Assembly (NCBI GenBank): GCA_017304275.1
Contig: JAFKKW010000342.1
Location: 1 to 12,121, forward strand
Source: Hyphomicrobiales bacterium
GTDB taxonomy: Bacteria; Pseudomonadota; Alphaproteobacteria; Rhizobiales; Hyphomicrobiaceae
Direction: 5' to 3'
DNA: 12,121 bases
Shown here: positions 1 through 6,713 of the stretch, piece by piece
How the letters are laid out: every line of letters starts with the position of its first letter
Numbering within the stretch: position 1 is the stretch's first letter
Made by a program: the position numbers and the translations under genes
Notes under the pieces: model-generated
The model's database searches: none
The model's input: only the letters and a program-made list of their open reading frames with translations
Told to the model about the DNA's origin: nothing

Positions 1-602
1 CCCACGCAGCGGACGTCTCCGATTGGGAGAGCGTGCAAGCGTTGATCGCCACGGCGGTCGAGACGTTCGGCACGGTAGACATCCTGTGCGCCAACGCCGG
101 CGTGTTCCCGCAGAAGAAAATCGTCGAGCTTTCTCCCGACGACTGGGACCAGGTGCAGAGCACCAACCTCAAGAGCACCTTCCTTTGCGTGAAGGCGTGC
201 ATTCCGGTGTTCGAGAAGGCGGGCAAGGGGCGCGTCGTCGTCACCTCGTCGATCACCGGGCCCGTTACCGGCTATCCGGGCTGGTCGCACTACGGCGCCT
301 CCAAGGCCGGCCAGCTCGGGTTCCTGAGAACGGCGGCGATGGAGCTTGCGCGCTACAACACCACCATCAATGCCGTGTTGCCCGGTAATATCATCACCGA
401 AGGCTTGCAGGATCTCGGCCAGAGCTATCTCGACGGCATGGCCAAGGCGATCCCGTTGAAGCGCCTCGGCAAGGTCGAGGATATCGGCTACGCGGCCCTG
501 TTCCTGGCCTCGCAAGAGGCCTCGTACATCACCGGGCAAACGATCATCGTGGATGGTGGACAGATCCTGCCCGAATCCGCCGAGGCGATTGACAGCATCT
601 GA
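1..602 (+). CDS. Short-chain dehydrogenase/reductase (FabG-like), 5' truncated
   Basis: NAD(P)-dependent oxidoreductase of the classical SDR family, closest in feel to 3-oxoacyl-ACP reductases; the substrate cannot be told. The reading frame is open from base 3 to the TGA at 600-602, and the first residues (HAADVSDWESV) already match the middle of the Rossmann fold, so the start codon and the glycine-rich TGxxxGIG cofactor motif lie outside the window. Visible SDR marks are the CANAG motif that stabilises the central sheet (near 90-104), the catalytic Ser of TSSITG (codon 249-251), and Tyr and Lys of the YxxxK motif (codons 291 and 303). The C-terminal ITGQTIIVDGG segment is characteristic of FabG-like members. 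The next gene, prpE, begins 73 nt downstream on the same strand, so joint transcription is possible, but the roles are not obviously linked. Family confident; specific function unknown. Confidence 0.9.
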   Translation, partial: HAADVSDWESVQALIATAVETFGTVDILCANAGVFPQKKIVELSPDDWDQVQSTNLKSTFLCVKACIPVFEKAGKGRVVVTSSITGPVTGYPGWSHYGASKAGQLGFLRTAAMELARYNTTINAVLPGNIITEGLQDLGQSYLDGMAKAIPLKRLGKVEDIGYAALFLASQEASYITGQTIIVDGGQILPESAEAIDSI

Positions 603-675
603 GCGGGCGGCAGAGTCAGCTCCCGGAATGGGCTTCTCCGTTCCATGGCATTCATCGGAGAGACGACGCAATCGG

Positions 676-2580
676 ATGAGCAGATACCGGGACGTTTATG
701 AGGGCTGGCGCGCCGATCCCGAGGGGTTCTGGGCCGAGGCCGCCAAGGCGGTAGACTGGTTCAAGCCGGCGGATCGGATCTTCGACGGAAGCATCGGCGC
801 CTATGGCCGCTGGTTCGTGGGCGCGCAGTGCAACGCGGCCTATAACTGTCTCGATCGCCATGTGGCGGCGGGGCGTGGCCAGCAGCCGGCTATTTTCTAC
901 GACAATCCCGTCACCGGCGCCAAGCGGATGCTCACCTACGCCGAACTGCTCGACGAGGTCGAGGTGTTCGCTGCGGCGCTGGCGCGGCTCGGCGTCTGCA
1001 AGGGCGATCGCGTCGTGATCTATATGCCGATGGTGCCGGAGGTCGCGGTGGCGATGCTGGCTGTGGCACGTCTCGGCGCGATCCATTCGGTGGTGTTCGG
1101 CGGTTTCGCGGCCAACGAGCTTGCGGTGCGGCTCGACGACGCCAAGCCGAAGGTGGTCATTTCGGCCTCGTGCGGCATCGAGCCCAAGCATCTCGTCAAG
1201 TACAAGCCGCTGCTCGATGCGGCGATCGCGGCGGCCGCGCACAAGCCGGACCACTGCATCATCCTGCAGCGCCCAATGGAGACCGCGTCGCTTCTGCCCG
1301 GCCGCGACCTCGATTGGGCCGCGCTCATGACGGAGACGCGTGCGGGCGGACACAGGGCCGCCTGCGTGCCGGTTGCGGCCACCGATCCGCTCTACATTCT
1401 CTACACGTCCGGCAGCACCGGCCAGCCCAAGGGAGTCGTGCGCGATACAGGCGGCTACATGGTGGCGCTCGTCTGGACGATGAAGAACCTCTACGGCCTG
1501 GCGCCGGGCGAGGTGTTCTGGTCGGCGTCCGACGTCGGCTGGGTGGTCGGGCACTCCTACATCATCTACGGCCCGCTTCTCTACGGCAACACGACGATCA
1601 TCTACGAGGGAAAGCCCGTCGGCACGCCCGATGCCGGCGCGTTCTGGCGGGTCGCGTCGGAGTACAAGGTGGCAGCCTTCTTCACGGCCCCGACCGCGCT
1701 GCGGGCGATCAAGAAGGAGGACCCGAACGGGCACCTGATCGCAAACTACGATCTCTCGCGCCTGCGCACGCTGTTCCTCGCCGGCGAGCGGGCGGACCCG
1801 GAGACCGTGCGCTGGGCCGAGCAGGTGCTCGCCGTTCCCGTCATCGACCACTGGTGGCAGACGGAGACGGGCTGGGCGATCACGGGCAATCCCGTCGGGC
1901 TCGAGGCGCTGCCGGTCAAGGCCGGCTCGTCAACGGTGCCGATGCCGGGCTACGACATTCACATCCTCGACGACGATGGCCGCGATGTCGCGCAGGGTGT
2001 GCTCGGCAATGTCGCGGTCAAGCTGCCGCTGCCGCCTGGCTGCCTCACGACGTTGTGGAATGCGGAGGAGCGTTTCGGCCCGAGCTATACCGATCGGTTT
2101 CCTGGATACTACGCGACGGCCGACGCCGGCTTTCGGGATGAGGACGGCTATCTCTTCATCATGGGGCGCACCGACGACATCATCAACGTGGCCGGCCACC
2201 GTCTCTCGACGGGCGCGATGGAGGAGGTGCTCGCCTCGCACAAGGACATCGCCGAATGCGCCGTGATCGGCGCGGCCGATGCGCTCAAGGGCGAATTGCC
2301 GGTCGGCTTCGTCGTGCTAAAGGCCGGCGTGGCGCGGGATCCGAAGGAGATCGAGGGCGAGATCGTGGCGCTGGTGCGCGAGCGGATCGGCCCGGTGGCG
2401 GCGTTCAAGACGGTGCGGATCGTGGGGCGACTGCCGAAGACGCGCTCCGGCAAGATCCTGCGCGGCACGATCAAGAAGATCGTCGACGGGACAGAATACA
2501 AGGCGCCGCCCACCATCGACGATCCGGCGATCCTGGGTGAGATCGGCGCCGTCCTTTCCGCGCGGCCGATCACTGGATAA
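676..2580 (+). CDS. prpE: Propionyl-CoA synthetase (propionate--CoA ligase)
   Basis: Activates propionate (and probably acetate) to the acyl-CoA through an acyl-AMP intermediate; a cytoplasmic ANL-superfamily adenylate-forming enzyme. The 634-aa length fits PrpE (about 630 aa). Visible motifs: the phosphate-binding loop YTSGSTGQPKG at residues 243-253; WWQTETGW at 393-400, where the final GW rather than the GG of acetyl-CoA synthetase favours PrpE; the hinge region GRTDDIINVAGHR at 497-509; and the C-terminal KTRSGK motif with the catalytic lysine at K593, the residue usually controlled by reversible acylation. I chose the ATG at 676 because MSRYRDVYEGWRADPEGFW matches the family N-terminus. 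An upstream in-frame ATG at 553 would overlap the preceding gene and add unrelated residues. A GGAG at 657-660 is rather far from this start. No methylcitrate-cycle genes (prpB, prpC, prpD) are in view. Acetyl-CoA synthetase is the less likely alternative. Confidence 0.92.
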   Translation: MSRYRDVYEGWRADPEGFWAEAAKAVDWFKPADRIFDGSIGAYGRWFVGAQCNAAYNCLDRHVAAGRGQQPAIFYDNPVTGAKRMLTYAELLDEVEVFAAALARLGVCKGDRVVIYMPMVPEVAVAMLAVARLGAIHSVVFGGFAANELAVRLDDAKPKVVISASCGIEPKHLVKYKPLLDAAIAAAAHKPDHCIILQRPMETASLLPGRDLDWAALMTETRAGGHRAACVPVAATDPLYILYTSGSTGQPKGVVRDTGGYMVALVWTMKNLYGLAPGEVFWSASDVGWVVGHSYIIYGPLLYGNTTIIYEGKPVGTPDAGAFWRVASEYKVAAFFTAPTALRAIKKEDPNGHLIANYDLSRLRTLFLAGERADPETVRWAEQVLAVPVIDHWWQTETGWAITGNPVGLEALPVKAGSSTVPMPGYDIHILDDDGRDVAQGVLGNVAVKLPLPPGCLTTLWNAEERFGPSYTDRFPGYYATADAGFRDEDGYLFIMGRTDDIINVAGHRLSTGAMEEVLASHKDIAECAVIGAADALKGELPVGFVVLKAGVARDPKEIEGEIVALVRERIGPVAAFKTVRIVGRLPKTRSGKILRGTIKKIVDGTEYKAPPTIDDPAILGEIGAVLSARPITG

Positions 2581-2907
2581 GTCGAGACGGACGAAACTCC
2601 GGGCGTGGAGCGGCGCCTGGCTTTGCCCGGTGCGGCCGTGTGAGACAGGCGTCATGACGGCGACCCTCATGGTGCCGATGGGGTCCGATGGCGCCGACCG
2701 TCCCGGCATGGATGCAGGCGATGGCGAAGTCACAATCGTCTCAGAGCAGACCGAGCCCGCCAGCAGCACGCTCAACCGCCGCGAACAGGTAGGAAGCCAG
2801 GCTGTCCAGCTTGCGGACGCCGACCGGCGCTCGACCCGGTGTCTGAACCGTCAGACGTGATGTTGCGTTTGAGCGTGAATGGCTCTGCGGCGTGGAGGAT
2901 GACAAGC
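2581..2907. other. Intergenic stretch with no convincing gene
   Basis: 327 nt between prpE and the flavin-reductase-like gene. Plus-strand frames are open here but have no family resemblance and no good ribosome binding site. On the minus strand, a frame ending in TGA at 2741-2743 reads plausibly as protein for about 40 codons (VGVRKLDSLASYLFAAVERA near its end) but has no good start, so it may be a gene remnant. A short perfect hairpin, GTCTGA-accg-TCAGAC, sits at 2842-2857; it lacks a T-tract, so it is either a weak terminator or an operator-like site about 50 nt before the next gene. No clear promoter was found. Confidence 0.5.
2894..2898 (+). promoter_or_regulatory. Shine-Dalgarno deciding the GTG start of the flavin-reductase-like gene
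   Basis: GGAGG at 2894-2898 abuts an in-frame ATG at 2899, which is too close to be used efficiently, but lies 9 nt before the GTG at 2908, a normal spacing. This favours GTG 2908 as the true start. Confidence 0.6.
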
Positions 2908-3468
2908 GTGGCGAAGCTTCCGAAAAAGCGGGACTTTCCGGTCTCCAATGTGCGCCGCTATCTCGAGCCGGGACCGATCGTGCTGGTGTCGTCGGCCCAC
3001 GACGGCAGGACCAACATCATGACGATGGGCTGGCATACGGTGCTCGAGTTCACGCCCTCGCTCGTCGGCTGCATGATCTCCGAGGGCAATCACAGCCACG
3101 ACATGATCCGCAAGAGCGGGGAATGCGTCATCAACCTGCCGACGACGGCGCTCACCGACATCGTGGTCGGCATCGGCAACACGGACGGCGACGACATCGA
3201 CAAATTCGCGCATTTCGGCCTCACGCCGGAAAAGGCGCAAAAGGTCGCTGCGCCGCTGATCGGAGACTGCCACGCAAATTTCGAATGCCGGATCCATGAC
3301 GACGCGCTCGTAGCACGCTACAACTTCTTCATCTTCGAGGTCGTCAAGGCGCATGTGGCGGAGACGCCGAAGCATCCCGAGACGCTGCATTACACGGGCG
3401 ACGGGGTGTTCATGGTCTCCGGGAAGATCATAAGCCGCCGCGCGAAGTTCAGACCCGACATGCTTTGA
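2908..3468 (+). CDS. Flavin reductase-like, FMN-binding split-barrel protein
   Basis: A 186-aa cytoplasmic protein of the flavin reductase-like domain family, which binds FMN and in known members reduces flavin with NAD(P)H or supplies it to a monooxygenase. The diagnostic layout is present: an N-terminal strand followed by GPIVLVSSAHDGRTNIMTMGW, i.e. the P-x-x-L-V-[ST]-x-x-x-x-x-x-N-[IV]-M-x-x-[GS]-W pattern of the split barrel; then a central FTPSLVGCMISEGNHSHDMI segment, GECVINLP, and a C-terminal barrel region ending in DGVFMVSGKII. There is no signal peptide or membrane segment. The GTG start at 2908 is preferred (GGAGG 9 nt upstream); ATG 2899 would add three residues, and a still longer frame is open to 2839. 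An ArsC/Spx-family gene begins 12 nt after its stop, suggesting one transcript. No monooxygenase partner is visible, so the substrate and partner are unknown. Confidence 0.85.
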   Translation: MAKLPKKRDFPVSNVRRYLEPGPIVLVSSAHDGRTNIMTMGWHTVLEFTPSLVGCMISEGNHSHDMIRKSGECVINLPTTALTDIVVGIGNTDGDDIDKFAHFGLTPEKAQKVAAPLIGDCHANFECRIHDDALVARYNFFIFEVVKAHVAETPKHPETLHYTGDGVFMVSGKIISRRAKFRPDML

Positions 3469-3480
3469 GAGCCGAGCGAG

Positions 3481-3843
3481 ATGAAAACGCGGTCCGTCAC
3501 GATCTACGGCATTCCGAACTGCGACACGATGAAGAAGGCGCGGGCGTGGCTTGCCGCGCACGACGTCGAGGCGACGTTTCACGATTACAAGACGGACGGC
3601 ATCGACCGGACGCGGCTCGAGCGCTGGATCGGCGCGGTCGGCTGGGAGGTGCTGCTCAATCGTGCGGGCACGACGTTCCGCAAGCTTTCCGATGCGGACA
3701 AGCAGGGGCTCAGTGAAAAGAAAGCCATCGCGCTGATGCTGAAGCAGCCGTCGCTGATCAAGAGGCCGGTGCTCGAAATCGGGAGCGGCAAGCCGCTGGT
3801 CGGCTTCAAGCCCGAGACCTACGCCGCGGCGTTCAAGGTCTGA
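3481..3843 (+). CDS. ArsC/Spx/YffB-family thioredoxin-fold reductase
   Basis: A 120-aa protein of the ArsC-like (ArsC/Spx/MgsR) superfamily. The N-terminal YGIPNCDTMKKARAWL stretch, with the single conserved cysteine C14, is the family hallmark and closely follows the YffB subgroup. The C-terminal LIKRPVLEIGSGKPLVGF segment carries the conserved Arg-Pro cis-proline region that completes the active site. The second CxxC cysteine of Gram-positive Spx is absent, as in proteobacterial YffB. Members are presumed glutathione-dependent thiol reductases; true arsenate reductase activity is not implied, since no arsR, arsB or acr3 gene is nearby. It starts 12 nt after the flavin-reductase-like gene with only a weak GAG-rich ribosome binding site (3474-3480), consistent with translational coupling. 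Length is normal for the family. Confidence 0.88.
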   Translation: MKTRSVTIYGIPNCDTMKKARAWLAAHDVEATFHDYKTDGIDRTRLERWIGAVGWEVLLNRAGTTFRKLSDADKQGLSEKKAIALMLKQPSLIKRPVLEIGSGKPLVGFKPETYAAAFKV

Positions 3844-3863
3844 CCGAGCGCGCAAAAACAAAA

Positions 3864-3894
3864 GACGGGACAGGTGTGCGGGGCCTGTCCCGTC
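3864..3894 (-). terminator. Intrinsic terminator, minus strand, for the aldo/keto reductase-MFS unit
   Basis: Perfect 11-bp inverted repeat, GACGGGACAGG (3864-3874) and CCTGTCCCGTC (3884-3894), with a 9-nt loop. Read on the minus strand, the stem is followed directly by TTTTGTTTTTG (from 3863 down to 3853), a classic T-tract. Read on the plus strand, there is no T-tract, though the stem lies 20 nt after the ArsC-like gene and may still help stop that transcript. The minus-strand gene it would serve ends at 4074, leaving an untranslated tail of roughly 180 nt. Confidence 0.85.
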
Positions 3895-4073
3895 CATTGA
3901 CGTTCCCACCTTGCGATGGGTCGTGAGATGCGGCTCGATTGCCAACGCGGGGACATGGGCATTCGGACCGCACTTGGCAGAAAACGATTCCGCAGGGGGT
4001 TTATTCTTCGGGTCCGAAGAAAAATTTTGGAGGCCACCAATGTGTTGGCCGATATCCCTATGAATACAGACCG
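3895..4073. other. 3' region of the MFS gene with an 18-bp palindrome
   Basis: Region between the terminator and the MFS stop codon. It contains a perfect palindrome, TTCTTCGG-gt-CCGAAGAA, at 4004-4021, and an imperfect hairpin at 4032-4050 (GGCCA/TGGCC core). On the minus strand the imperfect hairpin is followed several bases later by a TTTTT run, so it could be a weak first terminator. On the plus strand, GGAGG at 4029-4033 precedes ATG 4040 of a seven-codon frame that ends at 4063; nothing downstream on that strand looks like a gene. No protein-coding gene is supported here. Confidence 0.5.
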
Positions 4074-5387
4074 TTACTGTGCAGCCGTTTTTTGCAGGCG
4101 GGCCCCCTCCTTGATCCGCTCCTGGCGGCCGAGCCAGGCACCGGTCGCCGCCCAGCCGCCGGCGATGACGGCGCCGATCAGCATGGCGACGGCCGGCTGC
4201 TGGGTGAAGACGTCGAGGCCGTGCTTGACCCATCCGCCGACGGCGTCTCCGGCGCGATAGACGACGGTATCGATGAAGCTCTTGGCCTTATATTTGTCCT
4301 CGATCTCGGCGACCGTATAGAGCATCTCGCGGCCGGGCCGGGCGAGCGCATAGGTGCCGACGCGACGCGCGACCATGATCACGGCCAGCACCATGAATAC
4401 GGGCATCGCGGCGAGCCAAAGGAAGCCCGCAACCATCGCCAGCGGCATGGCGACCAGCAGCACGCCGACACCGAACCGGCTGGCGATGCGCCCGGTGAGG
4501 AAGATCTGAATCAGAATGGTGAGGGTCTGGACGACGGCATCGATCAGACCGAACACCTGCGTCTGCCGCGTCTTGTCGGGGAAGGTCTCGGCGACGAGCC
4601 GCGCCTGCTCGAAATACAGGAACGTTCCAACGATGGCCAACAGGACCACGAAGACGGCGATGGCCGCGAGGTAGCCCGAGCGGAAGACGGCGGTCGCGCC
4701 GGCGAACGGATGGCCGCCGATCGGCGTGGCGCGGGGGGCCGCCTGCTCCTCGGGCAGCGGATTGAGATCGCGCCAGCGATGGAGCCAGACGGCCGCGCCT
4801 GCACTCAGGGTGAGCAGCACGGCCGCCAGCAGCAGGAGCCCGGCGTGGCCGATGGGCGCGACGAGCAGCGTGCCGAGGATGGGGCCGGTCAATCCGCCGA
4901 GGCTCGCGCCGCCCGCGATCATGGCGAAGAGCCGTTTGGCTTGCGAGGCCGCGAGGAGATCGGCAAGGACGCTCCAGGCGAGCGAGATCGCCAGCAGGTT
5001 GAACACGGACAACCAGACGTAAAACGTGCGCGCGGTCCAGACCTCGTCCGGATTGGCCCGGAAGCCTGCAGCGAATCCGACGAGGTTCAGCGCGAAGAAG
5101 GCGAAGGTCCACGGCAGGATGTGCCGGCGGCGCACCTTGGAGGCGAGCCAGCCGAACACCGGCAGGGTGACAAGGGTGGCGACGAAGGTGGCGGTGAAGA
5201 GCCACTGAAGGTTCTCGATGCCGCCTGCGATGCCCATGGTCTCGCGCACGGGACGCAACATGAAGTAGGCGGTGAAGAGCAAGAAAAACATGGTGGCGCC
5301 GGCGAGAACGACCGGCGTTTCCTCGCGCGTCACTTTCAGGAAGCCGGACAGTCGGGTGCTGCCCGCGGCGGGGCTCGGGATTTCCAT
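4074..5387 (-). CDS. MFS membrane transporter, NTP/NDP-exchange (ATP/ADP translocase)-like
   Basis: A 437-aa integral inner-membrane protein with about 11-12 hydrophobic segments, e.g. around residues 26-46, 58-80, 87-109, 119-144, 151-193, 218-248, 270-300, 308-345 and 388-410. The early FFLLFTAYFMLRPVRE segment (34-49) and the late RPGREMLYTV (350-359) followed by KYKAKSFIDTVVYRAGD (365-381) are the signatures of the NTP/NDP exchange transporter group related to the ATP/ADP translocases of chlamydiae, rickettsiae and plastids. Free-living bacteria carry many such homologues whose substrates are untested, so nucleotide transport is only a family-based guess. The ATG at 5387 lies 5 nt after the TAG stop of the upstream aldo/keto reductase, with only a weak CCGGA in front, pointing to translational coupling in a two-gene operon. 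Transcription probably ends at the hairpin 3864-3894. Confidence 0.82.
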   Translation of the reverse strand: MEIPSPAAGSTRLSGFLKVTREETPVVLAGATMFFLLFTAYFMLRPVRETMGIAGGIENLQWLFTATFVATLVTLPVFGWLASKVRRRHILPWTFAFFALNLVGFAAGFRANPDEVWTARTFYVWLSVFNLLAISLAWSVLADLLAASQAKRLFAMIAGGASLGGLTGPILGTLLVAPIGHAGLLLLAAVLLTLSAGAAVWLHRWRDLNPLPEEQAAPRATPIGGHPFAGATAVFRSGYLAAIAVFVVLLAIVGTFLYFEQARLVAETFPDKTRQTQVFGLIDAVVQTLTILIQIFLTGRIASRFGVGVLLVAMPLAMVAGFLWLAAMPVFMVLAVIMVARRVGTYALARPGREMLYTVAEIEDKYKAKSFIDTVVYRAGDAVGGWVKHGLDVFTQQPAVAMLIGAVIAGGWAATGAWLGRQERIKEGARLQKTAAQ

Positions 5388-5392
5388 TCCGG

Positions 5393-6325
5393 CTAGGCCA
5401 GCGCGGCGATCAGGGAGGCGCGCTCATCCGCCGTCAGGTCGGGCCCAACGCCGGCCTTGAGGTTATCGGCCTGGCGGTGGGGCTTGCCCGTGGCCGGTAT
5501 GACGACGGTCACCGCTGGGTTGCTCAGCGCGAAGCGGAGGAATGCCTGTGCCCAGGAGGTGATGCCGGAGGCCGCAGCCCAGTCGGGCAGCGGCTTGTCT
5601 TTGACGCGGGCGAACAGCTTGCCGTCCTCGAAGGCGCGATTGATCATGACGGCGACTCCGAGGTCGCGGGCGAGCGGGAAGATGCGCTTCTCGGCCCCGC
5701 GCGTGACTACCGAATAGTTGATCTGCAGGAAATCCGGTTTCTCTGCCGCGATGATGTCGGCCAGCTCGTCGTGCGCATACTCGAGATAGTGCGTGACGCC
5801 GACATAGCGCGTCCTGCCCTCGGCCTTCAGCTCGCGGGCCAGCGCAAGCTGCGTTTTGAGGTCGCCCAGGTTGTGGACCTGCAGCAACTCGACCTTGTCC
5901 GTCTTGAGCCGTCCCAGTGTGCTATCGAACTGCGCCAGACCTGCCTCGCGTCCGTTGACGCCCGAGAGCTTGGTTGCAAGCCAGGATTTCGGGCGCAGGC
6001 CCTGCTCGGCAAGGAGCGCACCGAGCACGTCCTCGGCATTGCCGTAAGTGGGCGCCGTGTCGATGACGGTTCCGCCGCCCGCAAAAAAGATCTTCAGGAC
6101 GTCTCGCAGGGCGGCGTATTCGGGAGTGCCTTGGCCCACCTCGAAGCTGCCGGAGGTGCCCATACCGATGACCGGAATCTTTTCGCCGGTCGCGGGGATG
6201 GTGCGCATGGCGAGAGCTCCTTCGCCCGGCGCCGGATCGGCCTCAGCGCTGACACGCAACGGGCCGAGAGCGAGAAGCGCGGCCGCGGACGACGTCGAGG
6301 TCAGGAATCTGCGGCGCGTCTGCAT
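5393..6325 (-). CDS. Aldo/keto reductase with twin-arginine signal peptide
   Basis: A 310-aa NAD(P)-dependent oxidoreductase of the aldo/keto reductase superfamily. The catalytic tetrad is visible: D89 and Y94 in VIDTAPTYG, K119 in LATKLSG and H151 in LLQVHNLGD. Residues 1-29 form an apparent Tat signal: the TRRRFLTS motif at 3-10, an Ala/Leu core, and a VSA-EA cleavage region near 27-29. This suggests folded export to the periplasm, presumably with cofactor bound. Exported members of this family exist in proteobacteria, but their substrates are generally unknown. The ATG at 6325 is supported by GGAGG 9 nt upstream (6335-6339). A possible promoter is at 6361-6389. It is the first gene of a tight pair with the MFS protein. 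The export prediction rests on the motif alone. Confidence 0.9.
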   Translation of the reverse strand: MQTRRRFLTSTSSAAALLALGPLRVSAEADPAPGEGALAMRTIPATGEKIPVIGMGTSGSFEVGQGTPEYAALRDVLKIFFAGGGTVIDTAPTYGNAEDVLGALLAEQGLRPKSWLATKLSGVNGREAGLAQFDSTLGRLKTDKVELLQVHNLGDLKTQLALARELKAEGRTRYVGVTHYLEYAHDELADIIAAEKPDFLQINYSVVTRGAEKRIFPLARDLGVAVMINRAFEDGKLFARVKDKPLPDWAAASGITSWAQAFLRFALSNPAVTVVIPATGKPHRQADNLKAGVGPDLTADERASLIAALA

Positions 6326-6334
6326 TCGGCATCC

Positions 6335-6339
6335 CCTCC
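6335..6339 (-). promoter_or_regulatory. Strong ribosome binding site of the aldo/keto reductase
   Basis: GGAGG on the minus strand, 9 nt ahead of the ATG at 6325. It fixes the start that includes the Tat motif, so the signal peptide is part of the gene product and not an annotation artefact. Confidence 0.75.
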
Positions 6340-6360
6340 GATCTCTCCGGCCGATAACCG

Positions 6361-6389
6361 CATATAGGGGCGTGAGACGGTGCTGGCCA
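6361..6389 (-). promoter_or_regulatory. Candidate sigma70-type promoter for the aldo/keto reductase-MFS unit
   Basis: On the minus strand, TGGCCA (6384-6389; four of six matches to TTGACA), a 17-nt spacer, then TATATG (6361-6366; same -10 hexamer as the proposed prfB promoter). It would start transcription near 6354, about 28 nt before the start codon, leaving room for the GGAGG. Found by eye only. Confidence 0.4.
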
Positions 6390-6393
6390 TCCG

Positions 6394-6587
6394 TTCCTTT
6401 CCTGAGCCGCGGTTTTCGCGGGTGCGAAAGGAATGGCCCCCAGCGGGGGAACTGGGGGCCAACCGTAGGGAGAGCGCCGCCGTTATGCGGTCGGGGGGAA
6501 CCGTGGTGGCGCTCTTGTCTCGCTGGAGTGCGGGGGTAGCAACTCCAGCGGATGATGGGAACAGCGGGGAGGGCGCTTTTGTTCCCA
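6394..6587. other. Tight cluster of perfect inverted repeats; structured RNA or palindromic mosaic element candidate
   Basis: Stems in order: TTCCTTTC (6394-6401) with GAAAGGAA (6426-6433), with an alternative inner hairpin TTTCGC (6414-6419) with GCGAAA (6424-6429); directly abutting it, TGGCCCCCAG (6434-6443) with CTGGGGGCCA (6452-6461); AGAGCGCC (6471-6478) with GGCGCTCT (6508-6515), extendable inward by five pairs including three G.U; CGCTGGAGT (6521-6529) with ACTCCAGCG (6542-6550); TGGGAACA (6556-6563) with TGTTCCCA (6580-6587). Every base-paired arm is perfect and gaps between hairpins are 0-10 nt. Open frames here (e.g. plus 6380-6631) resemble no protein I know and lack good start signals. 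It is either a non-coding RNA or a mobile-like intergenic palindromic repeat; the sequence alone does not decide. Confidence 0.5.
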
Positions 6588-6620
6588 CGAGGCAGACCTT
6601 AAACTTTTGTGAGTGGCGCG

Positions 6621-6638
6621 CTGTTCCCTAGGGGACAG
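6621..6638. repeat. Small inverted repeat next to the prfB terminator
   Basis: CTGTTCCC (6621-6628) pairs with GGGGACAG (6631-6638), with one wobble that is G.U when read on the plus strand. It lies between the hairpin cluster and the heptamer repeat. Role unknown. Confidence 0.45.
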
Positions 6639-6642
6639 GGGG

Positions 6643-6713
6643 AAAAGGCAGCGGGCAGGGGGCAACGGGCAGTGCCTGGAGGTTCCACTGCCTGTTGTCC
6701 GTGCCCGGCTGCC
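6643..6713 (-). terminator. Long hairpin with T-tract, probable prfB terminator
   Basis: Starting 3 nt after the prfB stop on the minus strand. The arms 6647-6657 and 6702-6713 pair (GGCAGC/GCTGCC, then GGGCA/TGCCC with one bulged base). After a small internal loop, a 12-bp stem (6663-6674 with 6686-6697, one wobble) closes an 11-nt loop. Minus-strand reading leaves the stem into TTTT then a C-run (6646-6639). The T-tract is short, so terminator strength is uncertain. Confidence 0.6.

Noticed and set aside
553..675. N-terminal extension of prpE starting at ATG 553
   Set aside because: It would overlap the SDR gene by 50 nt and add about 41 residues that do not resemble the PrpE N-terminus; ATG 676 gives the normal length.
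3481..3843. Arsenate reductase (arsenic resistance)
   Set aside because: The sequence follows the YffB/Spx-like subgroup and no other arsenic gene is nearby, so an arsenic role is unsupported.
2851..4233. 460-codon minus-strand frame across the flavin-reductase-like and ArsC-like genes
   Set aside because: Arg/His-rich antisense translation with no domain; both plus-strand proteins are clear family members.
3939..5396. Long open plus-strand frame (485 codons) opposite the MFS gene
   Set aside because: It is the antisense shadow of the transporter: its protein is low-complexity and Glu/Asp/Gly/Arg/His-rich, matches no family, and the minus strand encodes a clear membrane protein.
6556..6587. 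Plus-strand intrinsic terminator
   Set aside because: The TTTT run lies inside the hairpin arm, not after it, and the bases following the stem are not T-rich.
6380..6631. 83-codon plus-strand frame in the prfB-aldo/keto reductase gap
   Set aside because: It covers the hairpin array, has no good ribosome binding site and resembles no protein I know; the base pattern is explained by inverted repeats rather than codons.
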